A stretch of DNA of 64,000 bases from Nyssa sinensis (lineage: Eukaryota > Streptophyta > Magnoliopsida > Cornales > Nyssaceae). Every line of letters begins with the position of its first letter. The stretch's first letter is position 1. The notes under the pieces are model-generated. The model did no database searches. It was not told the DNA's origin and worked only from the letters and a program-made list of their open reading frames with translations. The DNA is taken from contig VIRR01000489.1 in NCBI GenBank assembly GCA_008638375.1, positions 1 through 64,000 of the forward strand, given 5' to 3'. Shown here in pieces: positions 47,432 through 60,200 of the stretch. The translations under genes were made by a program, and so were the position numbers.

Positions 47432-49249
47432 TTTCCTTTTCTTTTCTTCTCCTGACTTTGTAACCCCCTTCATTATGGTACTAATTTGTGTCAGTTACAT
47501 ATATAGATATCACATTATACATATATATGTTATATAATATCATATGTTAGTGCATATATATATATATATATATCCATATTTCATATACATATAGTTGTAT
47601 ATATATTTATATATGATTTTTATTTTTTTATTTTTATTTCGATATTCATTCATAACTTGCTTGGGCATCGCCCGACATCATCTGTACATTCAAAACTATT
47701 TAGATTCCAAACCCTTCCATCATATCATAAATCCCTAATGACTCGAGTTTACATGGTTCGCTCAGTTACAATTCGGGTCAGGGTATTACAGAACATGCAT
47801 TGACAACAAGGACAATGATTTAAGAATTTTCAATCTTTCATATGCTAATATAGGTAATCATCTAAAGAGAAACGTCATCCAAGTTCAACAATATATGAGC
47901 AAATTAGTTGAGGATTCATATTTCATCCAAGTTATTCCAATTCTCAAGTTTTCCATTTGAAGCTCTCAAAGTCTCAATCTTTAAAGACTATTCTCCTAGT
48001 CATCCCCTGGTAAGCCTTGTGTGCTTTACGGGCTACTAACTCGATAGAAATAAATGACCACCCACACAGGTTTACAGCTCACAAGCTGAAAAGAGACACC
48101 ATCCTAACCAAAATATCAAACCCCAGATAAGCGTAATCTTTAGCCGAAATGTCCACTCTTTTCCAAGTTCCTATTCTCGTTATTTCGATATCATTTTACT
48201 AATATTCATATCTACAATTCATATTAAATTTACTAATATAATCAATCATTCATGCACCAATGTCTAAAACATCACTTTGTAACATGAATAGTCATAGAGA
48301 CATTTCTACAAACACCTGGTATACAAGAAAGAATCTCATGTATTTTACATTCAAATCTCATATTGTAAATACATCAAGTAAAACATTTCACATCTAACCA
48401 GGAGTAATATAAATGATGAGACAAGATGAAAATAAGTCAATCTAAGAAAATAAAGTATCAAATAATCAAGTCTCTAAGTCACATGCAACACATGATCAAA
48501 TATTCATGAACTAGCACATGCATATCATGTAATGAGATGATAAAGTGCCTAATCTACCTATACACACACTTTTCATCTAGGTTTAGAAGTCCCTACCTTG
48601 TTTCTTAAAGGTTTGAACAAAACCCTATCTTGTTATCTTCCTTTTACTCGATTTTCCTCTAAACCCTAGCCTTCTAATCAGTATAGGAGTCCCAAGAATG
48701 TAAGATCTAGACTTAGAAACCATTGATGAACCTTGATTTAGTGAGAAGATGAAGAATTTTAGGAAATAGATGTAGCCCTAGCTCTATTCTTGCAAATCGT
48801 GAGCGTGGAGAGAGAGATGAGAAAGAGAGAGAGAAAGAGAAATAAAAAAATGTTAGGAATGAGCTGCTAGGTCATGGTTAGGGGATATATATACCCCTAA
48901 AACCCTAATATGCTCAATTACAACTTTGACCCTTATTTAAGTTATTTTTCTTCTTTCCTTTAATTGACATTTTTTGTCATTTCCATGTGCACATAGTGTG
49001 ATTCATCACAAACCCAATATTCTAAGGTTCATTTGAGTCATAATACAATATCTCTTGGGTACTACACTCGCGTAAACCCGCGACGATGACCAAGTCTAGT
49101 GTTTGACATTATGTCCTTAAGATAGAATTTTCCCTCGTACTTAGTGCTTATGAGCTGAGTTTACCTTCCAAGATAAAATGGTCATGCATAGAGAATAAGC
49201 ACAACAATTTTAGTGCCCAATGAAACAAACTCAATTTATACTCTTTCAA

Positions 49250-50055
49250 ACTTTTATGAACACTGACACTCATGAATGCAGATTGACTATCACAATGTAT
49301 ACAAATTGCGAGCACAGGTTTTGACCATATTGAAATATCTTTTAAGAATTGACAAAGCCACTTAGCTTTTCACCAACTTTATTTAGTGCAATAAATTTAG
49401 ATTTTATTATGGATCTAGCAATGCACGTTTGTTTAAAAGATTTCCAAGATACTATTGTACCACCAAGTGTAAAGGGATAACCACTTGTAGACTTTGAGTC
49501 TTTAGTGTCAGATGTTAGTTTGCATCACAATATCTTTTAAGGATAGCTGGATACCTCGAGTAGTGCAATCCATAACCTAGGGTGCATTTTAAATATCGTA
49601 AAATCCAAATAATTTCCTTCTAGTGGTCTAGCCTTAGGTTACTCATGTATTTACTCAATTTGTTAACATACATTAGGCTGCCAATTATTTGCATATACTT
49701 TAATTGAGAGATGTTTTTGTTATTATTCTTAGATAAATATAAATTTACATCTAAACATGTTTTCGCTAGACTACTATCATATTTATTAAATTTTTTAAGT
49801 ATTATCTATATATAATGTGATTGAGATAATACTAGTCCATCAGATGTTTTAGTAATCTTTATTCCAAGGATGACATCGACAACACCTAAATATTTAAGGA
49901 CATCATTAATACTACCCATAATGAAAAAATCATCAACCTAGGGACAAGTAATGATATAGCCATTTTCATTGTTCTTGACATATATACACTTGTTATATTC
50001 ATTGATTTTGAACCCATTTGACATTGTTGCCTAGAAATTTACCGTCGAGGATGAT
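49250..50055 (-). pseudogene. Ty1/copia RT and RNase H remnant
   Basis: Minus-strand translation in several frames gives the end of reverse transcriptase (SNGFKINEYNKCIYVKN, then VDDFFIMGSINDVLKYLG, the diverged YVDD region, at about 50010-49850) and RNase H ([20 protein letters not shown] near 49480-49420; AICIHCDSQSAFM near 49320-49280). Stops and frameshifts are frequent. Integrase and gag are missing on the right. The sequence between 49067 and 49250 has no recognisable content. Confidence 0.75.
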
Positions 50056-50106
50056 GAATAAGGGATTTTGCAAATATTGATCTCCTTATGGAAGCTTTAA
50101 AATGAA

Positions 50107-51331
50107 TGTTGTAAATACACAAGTAAATAAACAATATATAGAGAGAGAAAGAGCAAACACAAAAGTTTTCAAAGTTCATAAAAACTTCCTACATCCTTGA
50201 CTCGAGCATCTCCACTTGATTTTTTTCACTATTGTTACCTCCTTGTAAGTGGAGACCAAAAAATTTATAAAACGAAGAACGCTACCCTCTTATTTTAGCA
50301 AAATATACCTTTTTGTCTCACCGGGTAGCACCTACCCATAACTCCTGCCCTAATGAGATGATACAATATTGTTTACCAAAAGGCACTTTCTTCAAGAGTA
50401 AACTTGACATAATAAAATGCCCACTCTTTATAGATAGATCAAGTGTAAGCTTAGAGTATTTAAGATGAGTAGAACTTTCAGATCTAGATTTTCAATGTTT
50501 AGATCTAAAGTCAAAAAATTGTGATGTAGAAGTGTAAGTGTGTAAAGAAATGGCATAAAATGCCTTAGAGAACCTTTATTTATAACCCTTAAAAAATATG
50601 TCCATTGTTGTTAAAAAAGAGTCATTTTTTCCCTTTTTGTTTGTTCAAAATTTGAATCTCGATTTGTTAGATCCATAAACTCAATCGATTGAATCATCAA
50701 CCAGTCAACTAGATTGAGGACTGGTCGGCTGAATTATCCAAAGGGTTTGAGGTTCAATTGTTCAAAAATAATCAATTGACTGGTCTTTTAGATCAGTCAA
50801 CTGGTTCTTATATGCATTGATTTTAGCCTTGAAAAACAGTCAATTGCTTATTCGTAGAGGTCGAATGTATTGGACAATGAGTTCAGGTTGTTTTGTGAAA
50901 AAGGTCACTTCATGGACTAGTTATTGGAACTGGTCGACTAGCTTGATCAGTGTAAAAATAAGCCTTAAGAATCAGTCGACTAGTTCTATGAATTGGTCGA
51001 CTGGACTGGATAGTAAGTGTCGTCTTGCTTATTTTTCTCAGTGTACTTTTATCAAAACATTTTGATCTTTTAAAACTTAAAGTCTTGCATTTGTTTTGTT
51101 TTAAAAAATTATTTGAGGTTATTTTTTAGGTCACCATTTTGAATAGTAAGAGCTTACGACCAATGATCAGTCTCATCATAAATCACTTAAAACCCAAAAT
51201 AAGAAAAATAAAAAGTCATCGCTTGACTTGTCTTAAATCCTTGGGCTTAAGTGTAGAGACATGAAAACTTAGAGTAAATTTTTCATTTTTATGAATGTGG
51301 CACGTAAATCGAGGTGGACTGGGTCAGGTAG
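50107..51331 (-). mobile_element. Possible copia LTR or untranslated region with TCGACTG-type repeats
   Basis: On the plus strand TGTTGTAAATACACAAG at 50107 could be the outer end of a minus-strand LTR; it is followed by GAGAGAGAAAGAGC and 'CTCGAGCATCTCCACTTG' sequence of the kind found near copia LTR ends. From 50690 to 51010 the motif family AGTCGACTGG/AGTCAACTGG recurs many times. The right boundary is unknown and no target duplication was found. No gene is supported here. Confidence 0.35.
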
Positions 51332-54300
51332 TGTAATACCAATTATAACCTGAGCTGTTAAAACTCTATGTCATTATATTATATATACTGAATGATTTTG
51401 GAATGGGAACAGTTTATTTTGTACAGTCGGTACCGGGCAACGCCCGAGCAACCTAGAACCAAGCATCGTAATACGTGCTCGAACGTCGATGCATGCATGT
51501 GTACGTATACATATAAGTGTAGACCATTGGAAATGAGTGTATGTGTACGTAATTAAAAACTAGCATGTACGTGTATATATGAATATAGGCGTATGTATTA
51601 AATGTGTATTATATATGTATAGATATATATTGTATAATGTATAAAATACATGTATACAAGTATCTACATATAAAGTGAAAGAAAAATAAACAGAAAGAAA
51701 GGAAAGTAGAGAAGCAGCATGTGTCACACCCCAAATTCCAGCGAACCCGAGGCGTGAGTAACGAGACAAAAAGAAATAAAATAATAAAGGAATAAAAGAT
51801 AATTAAGGACGATCTCATACATTCTACATGCTGTTTTGATACATACATAAGGTCTGGTCCATTGGTTTACAACATACAAAATAAAATACAGTCTCGGGCT
51901 TATGCCCTTACACAATATCAAAAGCGCCCCTTGGGCCCAACACCATCCCCAATCAGACCGTCTCTATGTCTCGTATAGCTGGGACATCATCTGAAATGTT
52001 TGCCCCACTAAAGGGGTCAGCTCAACATGCTGGTACAATATAACGCTAATGCAAGAAACAAAACTAAGGTCGTGACATGTGCAAGTGTACAGTTATTTCT
52101 ACATGACATTCGATATCATGATGGTAGTATATAAACAGTATACAATATATGAGTAGTATGCGTGACACACCCAAGCAATTCTATGCCACCCATGTCTCAT
52201 GATACGGTCATTCTCCGCTGGCATGAGTACCGCCACTTATGTCTCGCTTCACGGTCCGGAATCCGTCAGGCTCACAAGTACCTAATGGCCGATTTTGAGT
52301 TTTTCACCACAGGATCTGCACCCTCATAATGTAAAGCACCAAGTGCTTACCCACGCCATGTCCAAGGAATCACACTATGCCAATATGCTCTGATCTCATC
52401 ATGTCATAATGCAATCTCAATGATGCATCTCATTCATACATAAAAATGCTTTCAAGTACATATTTCATAATGTCAACAGTTCTCCAAGCATGTGATTCAC
52501 ACACTACACTAACACATTTAATATACACATAATCATCTTCCACATCATCACCCAACATCAGTAAGATAGCATGGAACACATAAGCATGTAAACATTCAAG
52601 CAACAAGTGAACAATCAAGGCAACAAATCAAGTATTCCTAGTCTTAATTCTATTTCTTACTTAGCACAATATATCGTACCTGATAATCGATCTTAAACAG
52701 GGAGAGTGTACTCGTAGTATAGTGGAATCACTGTAAGAACACCGAAGGTCAGGTCACCTTCTCTTACCTTTCCGCGTCCCTAAAATCATAACATGAGACT
52801 CAGTTTAATTGTCATTTGAATTATGCTATTCATTAACTTTTATGTCTTTATCTTATAAGCTTCTATTTTTGCTAAATTAAACTCTACTATTGAATCTGGG
52901 ACGTTGAAGAAAATAAGTTTAGGTTTTCGTAGAACTGAATTCGGACATCTGAGTTCAAAAGGGCAAAACAGCCATTTTGCACTTTTCACGGGTCCTTACA
53001 CTTCGAGACTTCTTTTCACAAATCGGACTCCACGGTTGAGTCCGGAATGCTCGAGATAATAAAGTCTCACTATTCGTTTACTAAATTCGGAGTTCATTTG
53101 ACTGCATTTCAATTCAGGGGCATTTTGGTAATTTTATATGTTGCTACGTGTCTTTTATTTTTTGGGACCCCGTCTCATAAAACGGACCTCACCATTGGCC
53201 TCGGAATGGTCGAGATAGTCAAAATACACTAATGACTTGTCCCATTTGGACTCCGGATTATTTTAGAATATTTAAATAATTAAATTAATTTAATTAATTA
53301 ATTAATTTAATTAATATTTTAATTCAGGTGGGTCAAAGTGTAATAACTCAAAAGTTTAGGGTTAAAAGGTAATTTTTGAAATTTCAGGGTCAGTTTTCAA
53401 TTATCAAAAAGCTCAGGGGCAAAATTGTAATTTCTAATTCTCCTATTCCTAATTCGGACAACCAAACAAGGATCAACCCAAAACAGGGATAAGATATCCC
53501 TGTTCTTATTTAATTCAGATTTCCAATTTCTTAAATCCACAACCAAACGCTCCCAATTTAATTTTTAATTTAAAACAAGAAGGCGACACGTGGCAGGAGC
53601 GGACCGGCCCAAGCCCAACCCGACCCGAACCGACCCGACCCAAGCCCGGATCAGCCCCCCCTTCGTCCCTGATTTTCTAGCGATGGGCCAGTAGGGTTCC
53701 GGCGCCTTCTCCAACACCGGCGACCATTTTCCGGTGGACTTTTTAAGTTTTAAAAACATGGTTTTCTTCCATTTTTTGTGTAGATTCCATAGCATGACAT
53801 ATGCATGCAAGTGGGTGTGTGTGTGCTGCCAAGGGGTCGACAGGTGCATGTGTGAGTGAGTGTGTTGATGTGTGTGTGTGTAATATAATATGTATATATA
53901 TATATAACACAAAACACATGCAAGCATTAAATGCAAGGTAAGGGGAGAAGAAAGAAAGCTGTAAGGAGGTCAGAAAGGGTAGGAAGAGAGAGAAAGGGGG
54001 AGAACCGAGAGTGAAATGGGACTTGGGTGGTGGAGTTGTTTTGTGTATATGTTAGCTGTATGCGTTGGTTAGAGAGAAAATCAGAAAGGGAGAGGCTAAG
54101 TTAGAGAGGTTGTGAAACACTAGGAGATTCAGAGGCTTGAACCAAAAAAAGAGGAAAAAGAAGAAGAGAGAAGCTGCACCAAGAAAGAAATTAGAAAAAT
54201 AGGTGAGTAGTTTAGTTCTATTTTTAAGATTTAAGGCATGATAATTAGTTTTGATTTTAGAGTTATATTGTGCGTGAAATAAGGAATCTACTGCAAAAAG

Positions 54301-56557
54301 AATTAAGAAAAATGGTTAAGAGTTGAAGGAGATGTCGACAGTTGTAGGTTTTATACCATTCTCGGATTTTTGGTATTTTATCCACGAAACGTGACCTAAA
54401 TGGCCTGGGCTTAAACCCACGAAGTGCAGGAAGTAAATGGGAAAAACCAGAAGTCAAAACAGTTAGGAAACAATCACGAAATTGAGAATAACTAGGTTGC
54501 CGGAAAACCTACTTCCCCACTAAAGACCACTGTTCAAGAGTCTATAATAGCCTAAATGAAAAAAAAAAAAACTTAGAAATGAAATCACCATGAAAAACTA
54601 AAGAAAAATACGTTTAAAAAGAGTCAAAAAACCATCAAAAAATACTCGCCGTCGCCGGAGATGGCGACGGAGACTCACCGAAACCCTACTGAAAAGTCGA
54701 GAGGGATGACGAATAGGGGCATACTGATACAGCACCGTTTGGTGCTTAAATGGGATTAAACTGCGTCGTTTTGAAAGTTAAATTAGACTATTTGGTTACA
54801 GTCCTTGGAAATTAAATTGGATGCGTTAAACCTGGACTCGATAACCTATCCTCAATTTGGGGCGTTGTTCGCTGTTTGGGCCCACGATATATAGAAAAAA
54901 ATGCGCACGGGCACAACCCCTACGAATCGAACCAAGGACCTGTAGTGTGGATGTGGCACGTGTAACGAAAGAGGACAGGACAATCCCGTGTCAACTTTGG
55001 GGCACAAATATATATATATATATATTATATAAATGAAATAATTAATTAAGTAAATTAATTTAATTAAATTAAATATAGCGAAATGGCCTGAAGCCCAATT
55101 TAGACAAGTCATTAGTATATTTTGACTATCTTGGACCTCCTAAGACCAATGGCGAGGTCCGTGTCGCGAGATGAGGTCCCAAAAAATAAAAGACACGTAA
55201 AAGTGCAAAATAACCATTTTGCCCTTTTAAGCATAGATGCCCAAATTGAGTTCCGCAAAAGCCTAAACTGAATTTTTTCGACATTCCGGATTCAATGGTA
55301 GAGTTTATTTTGTTAAAATAGAAACTCATGATATAAAAACATAAAATTTGATGAATAGCATAAATTCATGTAACGATAGTCTGGGACATATTTTGTGAAT
55401 CTTAGGAACACCGAAAGGAAATGAGAAGGCAGGTTGACCTTCTTGATAGATACAGTAAGAGGACTGCGTTATTCACCGATTGGTTCGACTGCATAGTGGA
55501 CACAACTCCCCAGGGTTAAGGAAAACCCATCTAGGTATGATATTTTGCTAAGTAAGAAATAGGGTTAAGTTTAGGAGTATTTTGTAAGTTGATTGAATGA
55601 TTTATTTGTTTAATTACTGTGAGGAAATCACTTAGAATTTAGTTACCTTGATAACCTAGAGTTGGTTGTTTGTGTACTTATGTGTTCTTTGAATTATTTG
55701 GGAACTTAGAAGAATGATAAGCATGAACCATGACTATGTGTTTAAATTGATTGTATATGGCATATGTTCATGTGGGAGCCATTTTGTGATTCAAATTTTA
55801 TTATTGCTTTAAATGTAATGCATTATTTAAAGCATACTCTATGTGTTTGGTAAAATGCTTAATTGAGATTGCATTATTGCGTGGTGAAATCAAAGCATAT
55901 TGGCATATGGTGAATCCTTTGAAAACATATTATGGGTTGAGAACTTGGTGCTATGCATTATGAGGGTGTAGATCTTGTGGTAAAAAACCCAAAATTGGCC
56001 ATTGTATTGGTACCCAGATCCAATGAGAGCGATCCGTAAACGGGTGTTGGTACTTAGATCTATCGGGAGCAATCCGTAAACGAGACATGGGTGTGGCATA
56101 GAGTGCATGGGTGTATCATGCATATTTTTATTGTATTGTATTAATGAACTGGAAAGGATCTAGATTATAAATGTACACTTTGCACATGCCACGCCTTAAC
56201 TTTGTTCCTTGCATTAGCATTATGTTATACCAACTATCGAGCTTACCCATTCGTGGGATATCATATTACAGATGACGCTCCTAGTACTTGAGACTTGAAA
56301 AAGTCTTGAAGAACAGAGGAGACGTGGACTACGGAGGATTTTTGGCCCTTGGGGCATGTTTTGATGTTGTACGAGGGCATAAGCCCTAAACCATATGTGT
56401 TTCTTTGTATGTTATAAAATGATGGGCAAGGCCCTAGAGATTGGTAACGGAATATGAATCGAGTTAGTATTTGAAATCCATGTAAATTATCCTTTATTAA
56501 TTCCTTTTTTTTTTATTTCACTTACTCCTCGGGTCTGTAAAAATCTGGGGCATGACA
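51332..56557 (+). mobile_element. Plus-strand long LTR interrupted by an opposite-strand LTR
   Basis: The outer LTR starts TGTAATACCAATTATAACC at 51332, is interrupted at 51722-53790, resumes with the CAAGTGGGTGTGTGTG block near 53810 and ends GGGGCATGACA at 56557. It contains CGGGTC-like and TCGCCGGAG segments near 54640-54700 and modules at 55080-55330, matching reversed versions in the other long LTRs. No duplication was found at its ends (GGTAG left, TTGAG right). No gag or pol adjoins it. Confidence 0.75.
51716..53796 (-). mobile_element. Nested minus-strand LTR-like insertion, AGCATG flanks
   Basis: The insertion covers 51722-53790, with AGCATG at both 51716-51721 and 53791-53796. From TGTCACACCCCAAATTCC it follows the chromovirus LTR closely (compare 38960-41000) through the modules and the 'CCCGACCCG' cluster at 53605-53650, but it lacks the microsatellite-rich part of that LTR. 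It may be a shorter subfamily or a truncated copy. It lies head-to-head with the outer LTR, so related sequence occurs as a large interrupted palindrome. Confidence 0.75.
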
Positions 56558-57239
56558 TTGAGTGTGTCTATTTGCTTGATTTATGGTGGGAGGATTCCAT
56601 TTGTTTTGATTCTTTCCTTAAAGCATGTTCTTAAGTGAAATTTTTTAGCTTGGTGGACTTTATCATTTCTTGGTCAACAATCTTCTTTGACCAAGATGAC
56701 CTATTTGCATTATCTCTTGGATAAAAAATTAGTCCACTTGGATAATGCCTTGTTATCATAAAAAATATTGAGATGCCCTTGGTTGAAAACCTTTAGGGCT
56801 AACAATCTCTCCATTTTTTATGATAACAAAACAATGTCCTTTGCAAATAGTGAAATAAGAACACAATTGCGAGAGAATAATAATATTTCATATAAGCTCC
56901 CCCTATCAATTTGTAAACTTGAATTCATGCCTTAAATGAATAGATCTTCTCAATTTGGCATATTTTTATATCTCCCCCTATCAATATGTATTCATTTAAT
57001 TTTAAGGTTAGCGAGTTATATCAGTTTTCATGCTTGTTTGTGCAATTGGATATTATTAATAATCATTTTAGTTTTCATATAATACATAAAAGAGATATAA
57101 CAAAATATATTTTCTATTCATGTATTTGTATTTTACAATAATGAGCATGAATACAAGTATTTCTAAAAAAACATACAAAACGAAAATGACAGTAAGGATT
57201 TTGATACAAAAAAAATCTTATACATCTTTCTATTTTTCT

Positions 57240-60200
57240 TCTCTTTTGCTATTTCTTCTTATATTTTCCTATAACCTAATGATTTTGGGAAGGTGGGGGC
57301 ATATGCCTGGTGCTGAGGATTTGGCGAAGGGTGTCCTTGGCCTCGAGCACTTCCATCTTCGTCTCTCTATGTTTTTTCTCATTGTGTTCTTAGAGAAAGT
57401 CTGCTCGGAGCTTGAGAATATGGATATCATTCTTTATGGCCTCTATCCTTTCGGTTATTCTGGATAGAGGTTTGGAGAGATTGGATTTAATAGTTCAAAT
57501 TTGTGTTCGAAGTCCATAGTCAATCTACTAGAGAAGCGTGGTGATGGAAGAAAAGTCCAGAGTTGGGGAGGAGGAAGTGAGGTGGTCTATCACGTAGGGT
57601 GACTAGGAGAGGGAGTCTGTTGGGTTTGCTTGGATATAAAAGCAAATTTGGGGACCTATCATTGGTTAGTGGACTTATACCTCATGGACTTAAGAGTCCA
57701 TGAAGAGTAAATGTCTATATGGATGGGGGTGTAGAAGTCGGTTTCACCACCAATGTCAATTTAGTGATGTTTAAAGATTGTAGTAAGGTGGTTTCCATAG
57801 GGGAAGATGCCCCATTTCTTCTTGAGGAAATCATTCATTACGTGAGGGAGGTTGACTTTTTTGTGTTTTAAGACACACCAAATAAGAAACACATCTATGT
57901 ACAAGAAAAAGTCTCATCTATCGGCACGTGATAGAATTTTGTAGGTTATTAAGTGATGGATGGGGCGGGACTCAAATGTAAGTTGGGATGTTTTTGGTTT
58001 AAAGACCTAGGTAATGTTGGGGTCACTACACAATTTTTGTACGACCGTGAGAGGGTTGAACCATTCATGTACTATCCAAGTATTGGTAGTGAACTCTTGA
58101 AAATCCCCTCAGGGGATATTGAAGATGTCACGACCCGGTTTCTAAAATCCGATTCTAACCCAAGGTCCATATTCTTTAAGTTAAGTGTTTTAATGGTCAC
58201 ACTCTAGTGAAAATATCATCTTTTTAATAATATTATAGTCTCCCAATATCATATTTTAAAGTCCCAAAAATTCCCTAAAAGCCCCTTAAAACAACCCCAA
58301 ACAAAGCTTGAAAAGAAATAAAGAAACAAAAACAAATGTGGCTGAACCGGTCAATCAGTCGGGCTGACCCATTACTTGCTTTTCTTGCCACTTTTTAAAG
58401 ATATTTTGATTCCCTTTGCAACTCCGATGGTTTTCAAGTATTTATTAAATATTTTTTTTATATTTTTGGCAACAATTTCATGAGGTTTCATGCATTAAAA
58501 ACAACAAGAAGTGTATTAAGTTTTTTTAGTATAAGAGTTTTTTTTTTTCACTATATTCAACACTCAAGTATTTTTATCAAGGAGTTCAACATCACCATTC
58601 ACTCTCCATGTTTTATTTCTCAACTCCAACATCACATAAACATACCAAGAGGCTTAGTTAACATTCTAGTTCAAACATTTGAATTTCTTAAGGTTCAAAA
58701 GTTACTAGTTAGTTTCATCAATTTTATATTACCATCTTCATTCCATTTCTATGCAAGTGAACTTAGAAGAAGTATATTTACCTACAAAATATTTATATAC
58801 AAAATAAGATTCTCCAAGAGAAAAGAAATTAACACAATTGCGCAAGTAAGAGTGTGTCCAAAAATACTCCAAGAGTAGTCTTCCCAAAAATGACTTCAAG
58901 ATGGTTTTTCAATTTGAGGCTGTCTCCTTGCCCACTCCTCCATCTAGTAGGGGTCAGTACAACAACCCTAGTAGAAGAAATCTAAACATAGGTAAGAACG
59001 TGTGGCAGCACGTGTATGCTTGTGCACATGTAGTGACAATCAAGTATTCATCAAGCATGCATCATTAACAAAACAATAATTCAAGAGATAACCAAGCTTT
59101 TCACATGTTAAAACATATAATCATCAGAGAAAAACATTATCCAAATGGAACTATATACATGAACTAACAATTGAGGATTTCATTCGTTCAGTTTCATTCA
59201 ACTTATCAAAATCTCTATTTCATTCTCTCAAGTCTCAAACCCAAGACTATATTCCTAGACGGCCCCCAGTAAGCCTTGTGTGCTTTACGGGCTACTAATC
59301 TAATGGATACATACAACCACTTGTGTGGGTTTACGAATCGCAAGCCGAAGTGAGACACCATCCCAAACACTAATCAACAACCTTAGGTAAGCACAATCTC
59401 ACCACGCTCAAAATCACACAATTGATGTGCCCCAATTCTAGCCTATGTTCATTACTTTCCAAGTTTTCATTCTCACATTTTCAAGGGCTTATCATTCACA
59501 TTTATTTTCACAATTCATCGTATGTTCATCAAGGAGGTTATACATTCAAGTAACTTTACTCAATTATCATAAATCTACATCAAGCATGCGTTGAGGTATT
59601 TTCACAAACACTTGGTGTGCAATTTGAATTATCAAGCATAGTACAAGTAAACCCATTTCATGATTCATTAATCAACCTTTTCGTATTCAACTTGGAGTAC
59701 ATTCAATAAAAATACAAGATAAAAACAAGTCATTCCATGATAGGAATACAACCAATACATGGATTTCCAGCACACATGCAAGATATGCCCTAATATGAAA
59801 AAATGAATAATTTTAGAACAAATGATAAATTCATGGAATGATGAACCTATCTATACAAATCCTATATTTAGGTTTAGAAATCTCCTACCTCAATTTTTGA
59901 AGTAGTGGTAGAAACCCTAACTTTGTTCATGTTGATTTTGGCTAGAATCTCCAAAATCTCCAACTCTAATAGTGCTTATAGGTGGAGTGAAGCTTGTTCT
60001 TTCTTCAATCTTTCAAAAGAAAGTTTCAATTCTTGATGATCATTCAAGAATCTCAAAAAGCTCAAATTTTTCTCCCCATTTTCTCTCTTTTATCTTCCTC
60101 TATTTCTCTCATGTTTTCTCTTTTACATAAATACTTACGTGTGTGCATTTCTAGTGTGTCTTTTAGGTGTGTATGGATTTTGGCTTTATAAGCCAAAAGT

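Larger units (their letters stand above)
44807..47795 (-). mobile_element. Solo LTR (2.98 kb) with 5-bp duplication GAACA
   Basis: The LTR covers 44812-47790 and reads TGTCACGACCCGAAAC to CAGGGTATTACA on the plus strand, flanked by GAACA at 44807-44811 and 47791-47795. It carries the GAGTCCGGAATG modules at 46140-46500, a tRNA-like stretch at 46610-46690 and a T/CT tract at about 47383-47431. It inserted into an older LTR of a different family. No internal region remains. Confidence 0.92.
43623..49066 (-). mobile_element. LTR of a second long-LTR family, split by a nested solo LTR
   Basis: The LTR pieces are 43623-44811 and 47796-49066. The plus-strand start TGTCATGACCTGGGC and internal landmarks (GCCTTGTGTGCTTTACGGGC near 48015; 'TAGGGGTCAATACAATTACCCTAGTAG' type block near 44704) match the solo LTR at 58126-60381, so both belong to one family. 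The right boundary (ACTACA at 49066) is an estimate because no flanking duplication was found. Confidence 0.65.
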
